Positions 1-5,189 of a stretch of DNA of 5,189 nt are shown one piece after another. The position numbers and the translations under genes are program-made. Origin of the DNA: an uncultured Archangium sp. (GTDB taxonomy: Bacteria; Myxococcota; Myxococcia; Myxococcales; Myxococcaceae); the NCBI GenBank assembly GCA_937875615.1, contig CALNBU010001051.1, positions 1 to 5,189 of the forward strand, given 5' to 3'. A model generated the notes under the pieces. It was given only the letters and a program-made list of their open reading frames with translations, searched no databases and had not been told where the DNA came from. Position 1 is the first letter of the stretch, and every line of letters begins with the position of its first letter.

Positions 1-1508
1 GCGAAGGCCTTGTCGATGGCGTCGAGCGAGGGCCAGCCCTGGATCGGACTGATCGCCGGTCCGCGCAGGGCCTCGGGCAGTTCGGCCATCACGTCCTCGT
101 CGGTCGCGAAGCAGGCCACGGCCTGCATGCCGGGCAGCGCGCGATCGGCCAGCGCGATGGCCTGCTTCCAGTCGCCCTCGCGGAAGGCCACCTCGCCCTC
201 GAGCGCGTCGAGCAGCGCCAGGGCCTCGGGGAACTGCGCGTCGAGGACGCGCGCCCGGGCGATGGAGGCCCGCATCACGCCGGGGCCCACCACCCCGATG
301 AGGTCTCCGATGCGCCAGTGGGACCACGACGCGACCTCGCCCAGGGCGGGGCGGGTGACGAGCATCAGGCGCGCGTCGCCTCCCAGCAGCTGGATCAACC
401 CGCGGCGCACCTCCCAGCGGGTCGCGTTCAGGCGCGTCAGCTCGGAGGTGCCCGCGCCCAGGCCACGCGGCAGCGGCCCGGTGGCGATCTGCTCCTCGAG
501 CTGGGCGATGCGGCCGTCGAGCGCGAAGAGGTAGCGCAGCACCCGGCCCAGGCGCTCGATCTCCGCGGAGCTGCTGTTGACCCCCATGCGCTGCTGCTGG
601 CCGTACAGCTCGGCGGCCATGCGCACCGCGTCGGCGTTCTGGCCGAGCGACTCCAGCAGGTCCACCAGCACCGCGCGCCGCGAGAGGGCCACGTGCGGGC
701 GGTACTGCTTCTCGATGTAGGCGCTCTTCGAGGACTCCAGCGCGGCCACCGCCTGCTGGAACTGGCCCATGATGATGGCGAAGCTGGCCACCTGGTTGTC
801 CACCGGCTCGATGCAGTCGTTCTTGAGCTTCAAGGCGCGGGCGGTGAGCGCCTCGGACTCGTCGAGCTTGAAGCGCATGAAGGCCGCCAGCGCCGCGTTG
901 CGCACGATGGTGCAGCTGCGGCCCGCGGCGTCGACGCCGGCCTTCGACCAGCGCCAGGTCTCTTCGCGGTCATGTTGCTCGAAGGCGATGCTGAGCAACC
1001 CGTTGTAGCCGGCGACGCGATCCGACTCGTCGCTCGAAGAGGCCAGCTTCTCGGCGATGGCGCGCGACTCGTTGTAGCGGCCCGACTTGAAGAGCGGCCA
1101 CACCCGCAGGTACGGCGGCGGCGGGCCGTACTTCGACTCGAAGCGGTCCAGCACCGCCAGCGCCTCTTCGCTGCGGTTCATCTCCGCCAGCAGGTGGTGC
1201 TCCTCGATCAACACCTTGATGCCCCACTCGCGGTCGCGCCCGTTGAGCAGCTTCTCGGCCTTGCGCACCCAGGCCAGCGCGCGCGGGTGGTTGCCTTCTT
1301 CGTAGTGGTGGACCCAGGTCATGGCCCAGGTGGCGGGGAAGGAGTCGGGCGACTTCGCGAGCAGCTTCTCGGCCAGCTCGCGGGCCTTGATGAGGTGCTG
1401 TTGGCTCACCTCGGACAACAGGGCCTGCTCTTCGGGCGTGAAGCGGTCTTCGAGCGCGGCGGCCGCGCCGGTGGAGACCAACACCCCCAGGAGCAGGGCC
1501 CGCGTCAC
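1..1508 (-). CDS. Exported TPR-like helical-repeat protein, C-terminus cut by left window edge
   Basis: An open frame runs from a GTG at 1508 to the left edge without a stop, giving 502 residues; the C-terminus is missing. The GTG overlaps the MoxR stop as GTGA, and a G-rich stretch (GGGGGCGG) lies just upstream. The protein opens with a likely Sec signal peptide: one Arg at residue 3, a hydrophobic run at 4-14, and AAA before a predicted cut after residue 18. There is no lipobox Cys. The rest is mostly amphipathic helix pairs with TPR-like spacing, roughly at 36-90, 97-131, 134-162, 166-196, 199-235, 238-264 and 274-304. The clearest is 434-462, with the core EGEVAFREGDWKQAIALADR. Residues about 340-430 fit this pattern less well and I do not recognise them. 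By position it is the exported or periplasmic partner of the upstream MoxR, transglutaminase and DUF58 proteins, probably a scaffold for protein contacts. No catalytic motif is visible, so its exact function is unknown. The frame is secure; the TPR assignment is from pattern only. Confidence 0.85.
   Translation of the reverse strand, partial: MTRALLLGVLVSTGAAAALEDRFTPEEQALLSEVSQQHLIKARELAEKLLAKSPDSFPATWAMTWVHHYEEGNHPRALAWVRKAEKLLNGRDREWGIKVLIEEHHLLAEMNRSEEALAVLDRFESKYGPPPPYLRVWPLFKSGRYNESRAIAEKLASSSDESDRVAGYNGLLSIAFEQHDREETWRWSKAGVDAAGRSCTIVRNAALAAFMRFKLDESEALTARALKLKNDCIEPVDNQVASFAIIMGQFQQAVAALESSKSAYIEKQYRPHVALSRRAVLVDLLESLGQNADAVRMAAELYGQQQRMGVNSSSAEIERLGRVLRYLFALDGRIAQLEEQIATGPLPRGLGAGTSELTRLNATRWEVRRGLIQLLGGDARLMLVTRPALGEVASWSHWRIGDLIGVVGPGVMRASIARARVLDAQFPEALALLDALEGEVAFREGDWKQAIALADRALPGMQAVACFATDEDVMAELPEALRGPAISPIQGWPSLDAIDKAF
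1505..1508 (-). promoter_or_regulatory. GTGA stop/start overlap joining the MoxR and TPR-protein genes
   Basis: The minus-strand bases GTGA hold the GTG start of the TPR-like protein and the TGA stop of MoxR. The sequence GGGGGCGG lies about 4 bases upstream and may serve as a ribosome binding site. This is the same junction as between the DUF58 and transglutaminase genes and supports including the TPR gene in the operon. Confidence 0.8.
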
Positions 1509-2506
1509 GCCGCCCCCAGCGTCCCGCGTGAGAGCCGCTCGATGGGTGCCCGCAGGGCGTCCTGCACCAGCGCCTCGCCCTGCACGCCGGGCATCAGCTC
1601 CAGGCGGTGTCGGAAGAGCGGCTGGCTCAGGGCCTCGAGGTCCTCTGAGGAGACGAAGTCGCGGCCGTGCAGCACCGCGCGCATCTGCAGCGCGGGCACG
1701 GCCTGCACCAGACAGCGGGTCGAGACGCCCTGCCGGGTGCGCCTGGGGTCTCGCAGGCCCTGCGCGACGTCGACCAGACACTGCTCGATGGCGCCCGACA
1801 CCGCCACCTGCCGGCGCACCGCCGCGCGCGCGGCCAGCACCTCTTCGCGCTGCACCTGCGGGAGCTCGGCGGCCTGCCGCGGGTGGCCCCAGGTCTGCAA
1901 CACCTTGAGCTCGCTGGCCGGGTCGATGTGCTTCATCGACAGCTTGAAGAGGAAGCGGTCGAGCTGCGCCAGCGGCAGCGGGTAGGTGCCGACGGAGTCG
2001 AGCGGGTTCTGGGTGGCGATGACGAAGAACAGCTCGTCGAGGCGGTGGCTGACGTTGTCCACGGTGACCTGCTTCTCGGCCATCGCCTCCAGCAGCGCCG
2101 ACTGCACCTTGGGCGAGGTGCGGTTGATCTCATCGACCAGCAGCACCGACGCGAAGACCGGCCCGCGCCGGAAGGTGAAGGTGGCGTTGTTGGGGTCGAA
2201 CAGCGTCACCCCGGTGACGTCGCTGGGCAGCAGGTCGGGCGTGAACTGCACGCGACGGAAGGAGGGGATGGCCTCGGGCGCACCCTGCGCGGCCTCGGCG
2301 AAGCCGTGCCCCAGGGCCTTGGCCAGGGTGGTCTTTCCGGAGCCGGGGTAGTCCTCCAGCAGGACGTGGCCGTCGGCGAAGAGGGCGATGAGCACCAGCT
2401 CGATGATGTCGTCGCGGCCGATGACGTCGTGGCGCACGCGGTCTCTCAGGCGGGCGGGGATGGAGCGAACATCATCGAGCGTCAATTCAGGGTGCATGAG
2501 GTCCAT
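1505..2506 (-). CDS. MoxR-family AAA+ ATPase
   Basis: A complete 333-residue protein, about the usual MoxR length. It is a cytoplasmic ATP-driven chaperone-like ATPase, expected to act as a ring on membrane or vWA-type partner proteins. Motifs in order: Walker A, PGSGKTT (54-60, Lys58); the MoxR block QFTPDLLPSDVTG (87-99); Walker B, VLLVDEIN (121-128, Asp125 and Glu126); SALLEAMAEKQVTVD (136-150); sensor 1, ATQNP (164-168); arginine finger region, QLDRF (181-185, Arg184). The C-terminal lid has STR (262-264) where many relatives have SPR, with Arg264 the likely sensor 2 residue, followed by GRDFVSSEDL (281-290). All residues needed for ATP binding and hydrolysis are present. The start is the ATG at 2506, 6 bases after the transglutaminase stop; a second ATG at codon 4 (2497) is a possible alternative, and neither has a strong Shine-Dalgarno. 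The stop overlaps the next gene as GTGA. Family assignment is very secure; the client is not shown by the sequence, although the adjoining DUF58 and transglutaminase genes are the obvious candidates. Confidence 0.97.
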   Translation of the reverse strand: MDLMHPELTLDDVRSIPARLRDRVRHDVIGRDDIIELVLIALFADGHVLLEDYPGSGKTTLAKALGHGFAEAAQGAPEAIPSFRRVQFTPDLLPSDVTGVTLFDPNNATFTFRRGPVFASVLLVDEINRTSPKVQSALLEAMAEKQVTVDNVSHRLDELFFVIATQNPLDSVGTYPLPLAQLDRFLFKLSMKHIDPASELKVLQTWGHPRQAAELPQVQREEVLAARAAVRRQVAVSGAIEQCLVDVAQGLRDPRRTRQGVSTRCLVQAVPALQMRAVLHGRDFVSSEDLEALSQPLFRHRLELMPGVQGEALVQDALRAPIERLSRGTLGAA

Positions 2507-2515
2507 GGGTCTCTA
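2507..2515 (-). promoter_or_regulatory. Transglutaminase stop and 6-base gap before MoxR, with weak ribosome binding site
   Basis: The transglutaminase ends in TAG at 2515-2513 and MoxR begins with ATG at 2506. The only purine-rich element is AGAGA, overlapping the stop and three bases from the first ATG. Its spacing is too short for that ATG but would suit the in-frame ATG three codons later, which is why the MoxR start is uncertain by three residues. There is no room for a promoter in the gap itself, although one inside the preceding gene cannot be excluded. Confidence 0.55.
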
Positions 2516-4576
2516 ACGGGTGAAGTACCAGCCGACGGGGTTGAAGAAGGCGCCCAGCCGCGCCAGCAGCGGCGTGGAGCGCCGGAGCTCGGTGCGGGTC
2601 TGACTGGCCAGCGCCGGCACCTGCGCGCGCAGCGCGGCGTCGTCGTGGCCGAGGGCGAGGCGCAGGTGCGCTCCGGTCAGGCGGGTGAAGCTGGGCGCGC
2701 GGGCCGCGACGCGCGCCGCGTGACGCTCTCGGCTCTCGCCGGGCCGGCGGGCCAGCCCGAGCTCCGAGAGCTGGTCGAGCACCGACCGGTACACCAGCGC
2801 GTGGGTGCGCGCGCCCAGCCGGCGCCAGCCCTTCATCACGAAGGCGCCCAGCAGCGCGGTGCCCAGCAGGCCCAGGGCGGTGAGCCCCAGCGCGGCCCAC
2901 GGCACCTCGAAGGGGGTCTTGTCCTCCAGCGTCGGCGTCTCGCCTCGCGCCAGCTCGCCGAGCGCCGACTCGAGGTCTTGATCCACGTGCATCGTCGGCG
3001 GCTCGTCAGAGCGCTCCGGGGAGATGTCGAAGGTGACCCAGCCCACCCCGTCGATGAACAGCTCCGGCCAGGCGTGCGCCTCGTTGGCGAAGACCAGCAC
3101 CGCCGAGCCCGCGCCACGCTTGGCGGTGCTCACGCCGTAGCCGATGGCCACCCGCGCCGGGATGCCCTGGCTGCGCAGGAGAAACACCGCCGCGTGGGCG
3201 AAGTGGACGCAGTAGCCGCGCATCGCGCCGAAGAGGAAGGTGGCCACCGGCTCGTCGCCGGAGAGGTTCTTCTCGGCCAGCGAGTAGAACCCCTCCTTCT
3301 CGAGGTATTGCTTGATGGACAGGGCCTTCATGATGTCGTCGCCCACGAAGCGCGGGTCGACGTCGCGCACGATGAGGTCCGACAGCTCCCGGTAGCGGGG
3401 GTCTGCCGGGTGCTCGGTGTAGTGGGCGAGCTGCGCCTCGCTCCAGTCTTCGGGCACCGCGCTGCGCCCCAACATGCGGTGCACCGGGCGCAGCAGGAAC
3501 GCGGAGTCGACGTCGTAGGCCTGCACGAAGCGCTGCGGGTTGGGGTTGGGCAGCGGCGAGAAGCGCCGGGGGAAGCCGACGCCGAAGAGCTGCGCGTGGT
3601 CCACCAGCAGGTACATGGAGGTGCGCACGTCGCGATGGAAGGCGGGCGCCTGCGGCACCGGGACCTCGACGGGGCTCCCGCGCGGGAACTGGGTGGGCAC
3701 GTCGACGTCGAAGCGGCCGTCGGCGTCTTCGATCAGCCGGTCGCCCACCAGCTTCGATCGCACCGCCTGGCGGAAATAGAGCGCGTCGGCGTCGGGGAGA
3801 TCGTCGTGCAGGACCACCACCGCGACGGGCTCGGGCGGACGACCGCCGCCGCCGTTGCCGTTCCGGTCGTTGTTCTTGTCCTTGTCATCCTTGTCGTCTT
3901 TGTCCTGGTCACCACGGACGCCCAGCTCATCCTGCTGCGGGGCGGTGAGGGCGGGGCCGCCCAGCAGCAGCACCAGCAGCCCGGACAGGAAGAGCAGCAC
4001 CATGGCCAGCAACCGGCGCGCCCGGGAGGCGCGCAGCAGCAGCAGCGCGGCCAGCGCGGTCACCGCCACGCCGAGGAAGGCGAGCACCGGCTCCGGTTCG
4101 AGGCCGCGGCTCCACGCCCAGTCGCTCAGGAAGCGCGGCTGGTGGATGCGCATGTGCCGGTGGTCTTTGAAGGCGTGCGCCAGGGCGCCGATGACCACCG
4201 CCAGCTCCAGCACCGAGAAGGCGTGCCAGCGGGAAGAGGCCAGGCGCAGGGCGAGGAAGACGCCGAAGACGGTCAGCCCCAGGGACAGCGCGTCGGCCGC
4301 CTGCAGCGTGAAGTTGGCGGGGAGAAAGCTGACCCAGCGCGCGAGCCCGCCCGCGAGCGCCTGGCCGCTCAGGATCAACACCGCGCTCAGCACCAGCCAG
4401 CCGCGCATGCGCAGCGCCTCGCCCTGGAGGAGGAAGGCGAGCCACGAGGCGCCCAGCACACCGGCGATGGCCGCCAGCAGGCCGGGAGGCGTGGCGAGCG
4501 ACCAGAAGTACACGCCGACCGCGCCGGCGAGCAGCAGCGCCTTCAGCAGGGAGATGGCCCTCGAGTCGCGGGTCAC
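2513..4576 (-). CDS. TgpA-like membrane transglutaminase with DUF4129-like tail
   Basis: A 687-residue integral membrane protein starting at a GTG (4576) that overlaps the DUF58 stop as GTGA. Seven hydrophobic segments at about 8-27, 31-50, 58-78, 94-112, 119-136, 163-182 and 187-206 form the N-terminal membrane domain. With the N-terminus inside, residues 207-557 lie outside the cytoplasmic membrane. They hold a low-complexity linker (223-245), an unassigned domain to about 395, and the transglutaminase core: GYCVHFAHAAVFLLRSQGIP (454-473) with Cys456, NEAHAWPEL (498-506) with His501, and GWVTFDISPE (512-521) with Asp517. The Cys-His-Asp triad is therefore intact. An eighth membrane helix (558-581) returns to the cytoplasm, followed by a DUF4129-like tail with GLARRPGES (607-615). 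This order matches TgpA of Pseudomonas, a membrane protein with a periplasmic transglutaminase domain. Family members may crosslink, deamidate or cleave proteins; which applies here cannot be told. An ATG 41 codons upstream would add a charged, proline-rich leader wholly inside the DUF58 gene and is less likely. Confidence 0.95.
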   Translation of the reverse strand: MTRDSRAISLLKALLLAGAVGVYFWSLATPPGLLAAIAGVLGASWLAFLLQGEALRMRGWLVLSAVLILSGQALAGGLARWVSFLPANFTLQAADALSLGLTVFGVFLALRLASSRWHAFSVLELAVVIGALAHAFKDHRHMRIHQPRFLSDWAWSRGLEPEPVLAFLGVAVTALAALLLLRASRARRLLAMVLLFLSGLLVLLLGGPALTAPQQDELGVRGDQDKDDKDDKDKNNDRNGNGGGGRPPEPVAVVVLHDDLPDADALYFRQAVRSKLVGDRLIEDADGRFDVDVPTQFPRGSPVEVPVPQAPAFHRDVRTSMYLLVDHAQLFGVGFPRRFSPLPNPNPQRFVQAYDVDSAFLLRPVHRMLGRSAVPEDWSEAQLAHYTEHPADPRYRELSDLIVRDVDPRFVGDDIMKALSIKQYLEKEGFYSLAEKNLSGDEPVATFLFGAMRGYCVHFAHAAVFLLRSQGIPARVAIGYGVSTAKRGAGSAVLVFANEAHAWPELFIDGVGWVTFDISPERSDEPPTMHVDQDLESALGELARGETPTLEDKTPFEVPWAALGLTALGLLGTALLGAFVMKGWRRLGARTHALVYRSVLDQLSELGLARRPGESRERHAARVAARAPSFTRLTGAHLRLALGHDDAALRAQVPALASQTRTELRRSTPLLARLGAFFNPVGWYFTR
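3842..3910 (-). repeat. Low-complexity Asp/Lys/Asn/Gly linker within the transglutaminase gene
   Basis: Codons for residues 223-245 of the transglutaminase contain an imperfect DDK repeat, then an Asn/Asp stretch and a run of four Gly. Eight Asp and four Lys fall within residues 223-237. The DNA contains near-repeats of a GAC/GAT-GAC-AAG unit and is less GC-rich than its surroundings. The segment sits just after membrane helix 7, where the chain leaves the membrane, so it probably acts as a flexible spacer to the catalytic domain. The alternating Asp pattern loosely resembles calcium-binding loops, but no full DxDxDG motif is present. Confidence 0.7.
4573..4576 (-). promoter_or_regulatory. 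GTGA stop/start overlap joining the DUF58 and transglutaminase genes
   Basis: On the minus strand the bases GTGA contain both the GTG start of the transglutaminase and the TGA stop of the DUF58 protein. A GGGG run lies 8 bases upstream of the GTG but is only a weak ribosome binding site. Such overlaps typically allow the terminating ribosome to restart, keeping the two proteins in balance. Coupling is inferred; the overlap itself is seen directly. Confidence 0.8.
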
Positions 4577-5189
4577 AGCAGCTGCCCCGTGGCGCGATGG
4601 AGGATCTTCACCGGGAGGCCCTCGGCCTCCAGGGTCTGCTTCAGCTTCGAGAGCGTCGGGCGCTGGGAGTCGAGGGTGGGCGGCGGCTGGAAGAGCCACG
4701 CGCGCACCCGACCGGCGGGGGGCGGCGCCTCGCCGGCCTCATCGACCCCGATGATGACGGTGGCCTCCATCCCGCGGGCGCGGATGAAGTCCACCATGCG
4801 CGGCCGCCACGGGCCGTCGAGCGGGGGCGCGAAGAAGAGGCAGGCGTGCAGGCGCGCCGGGTTGATCTGCGCGGCCAGCGCCTCCAGTGAGCCGGCGCCG
4901 TGCGCGCGCTGGCGGGCGGAGTCGACGAGTTGATCGAGGCCGTCGGCGGCGCTGTGGGCGGGCTCGGTCGCGCCGTCGGCGGAGAAGATGGGCTCGGTGC
5001 CCAGCAGGCCGGCCTCGAGGTACAGCCGCGCGGCGCCCGCGCTGGCCTCGTCCTCGGGGCCCGCCACGAAGAAGGCCACGTTGACCGGCCCCGGCGCCAG
5101 CGCGCGCTCCGGCATGCGCACCAGCAGCTTGCGGCTGCGGGCGTACACCTTCCAGAGGATGTGGCGGGTGGGGTTTCCGTGCGCGTACT
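4573..5189 (-). CDS. DUF58 protein, C-terminal part; N-terminus lies beyond the right window edge
   Basis: The frame is open to the right edge, so 204 C-terminal residues are visible and the start is not. The first residues carry the DUF58 signature: a Tyr three residues before GNPTRHILWK, then VYARSRKLLVRMPER, equivalent to the family pattern GDxxRxIxWKxxAR..L.V. Complete members usually have two N-terminal membrane helices and end in a vWA-like fold. Visible hydrophobic strands alternating with helices fit that fold: VNVAFFVAG (35-43), LHACLFFAP (113-121), ATVIIGVDE (142-150), VRAWLF (161-166) and LPVKIL (191-196). The first strand is followed by GPEDEAS rather than the metal-binding DxSxS, so a working MIDAS site is doubtful. 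The stop overlaps the transglutaminase start. DUF58 proteins commonly travel with MoxR ATPases and transglutaminases, and this one is the likely membrane-bound MoxR partner. A GTG at 5148 could open a shorter frame but would cut through the signature, so it is not the real start. Confidence 0.93.
   Translation of the reverse strand, partial: YAHGNPTRHILWKVYARSRKLLVRMPERALAPGPVNVAFFVAGPEDEASAGAARLYLEAGLLGTEPIFSADGATEPAHSAADGLDQLVDSARQRAHGAGSLEALAAQINPARLHACLFFAPPLDGPWRPRMVDFIRARGMEATVIIGVDEAGEAPPPAGRVRAWLFQPPPTLDSQRPTLSKLKQTLEAEGLPVKILHRATGQLL

Noticed and set aside
318..1985. A 555-codon plus-strand open frame opposite the TPR-like and MoxR genes.
   Set aside because: Its product is biased in composition (His, Arg, Gly, Leu, Ala) and matches nothing I know, while the minus strand encodes a signal peptide, helical repeats and MoxR motifs through the same bases.
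3960..4047. CAG/CAGCAG runs that look like a trinucleotide repeat.
   Set aside because: On the minus strand these are CTG leucine codons in membrane helices 6 and 7; they are short, interrupted and explained by coding.
4577..4699. An ATG start at 4699 for the transglutaminase, adding 41 residues.
   Set aside because: The extension is charged and proline-rich, lies entirely inside the DUF58 coding sequence and would precede the first membrane helix. The GTG at 4576 gives a standard overlap and a natural N-terminus.
3855..4754. A 299-codon plus-strand frame rich in Ser, Arg and Ala.
   Set aside because: It is antisense to the transglutaminase membrane helices; the Ser/Arg bias reflects leucine and alanine codons read on the other strand.
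1667..4933. A very long plus-strand open frame (1088 codons) opposite the transglutaminase and MoxR genes.
   Set aside because: Its product is dominated by Gln, Gly, Arg, His and Glu with no recognisable domain, and it spans four junctions of well-supported minus-strand genes. Long antisense open frames are expected where GC-rich codon use removes stops.
5146..5148. A GTG start at 5148 for the DUF58 gene.
   Set aside because: The frame stays open to the window edge, and the residues upstream of this codon carry the DUF58 signature, so the gene begins outside the window.
1505..5189. A MoxR-vWA conflict or defence system.
   Set aside because: Some MoxR-vWA gene sets are proposed to act in biological conflict, but the DUF58 and TgpA-like pairing here fits the envelope-related type, and no effector, nuclease or defence domain is visible.

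Overview
This is a fully coding stretch of very GC-rich bacterial DNA. All four genes I can support lie on the minus strand, so they are read from the right edge to the left. The only non-coding sequence between genes is 6 bases, so no stretch over 300 bases lacks a gene. I see no RNA gene, mobile element, CRISPR array, terminator or convincing promoter; any promoter lies beyond the right edge. High GC, G/C-ending codons, GTG starts and long open antisense frames suggest a high-GC lineage. Myxococcota or a relative is my guess from style, not proof.

Layout in transcription order. (1) 5189-4573 is the C-terminal 204 residues of a DUF58 protein, carrying the family signature GNPTRHILWK at its visible start. 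(2) 4576-2513 is a 687-residue integral membrane transglutaminase of the TgpA type: seven N-terminal membrane helices, an exported Cys-His-Asp transglutaminase domain, an eighth helix and a cytoplasmic DUF4129-like tail. (3) 2506-1505 is a 333-residue MoxR-family AAA+ ATPase with intact Walker A, Walker B, sensor 1 and arginine finger. (4) 1508-1 is the first 502 residues of an exported, helical-repeat (TPR-like) protein that runs off the left edge. It has no single continuous reading on record for this window because it lacks its stop codon here.

Junctions 1/2 and 3/4 are both 4-base GTGA overlaps, and 2/3 is a 6-base gap, so the four genes look like one tightly coupled operon. MoxR, DUF58 and transglutaminase genes are a recurrent bacterial partnership. 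The inferred picture is a cytoplasmic ATPase working on a membrane-anchored DUF58 protein and a membrane transglutaminase that acts outside the cytoplasmic membrane, with the TPR protein as an exported partner. The substrate cannot be read from the sequence.

Unusual points are the gene order (MoxR third, where it more often comes first), loss of the metal-binding DxSxS motif in the DUF58 protein, a low-complexity Asp/Lys/Asn/Gly linker between membrane helix 7 and the catalytic domain, a histidine-rich exported loop, and an unrecognised segment late in the TPR protein. None of these amounts to a clear new system.
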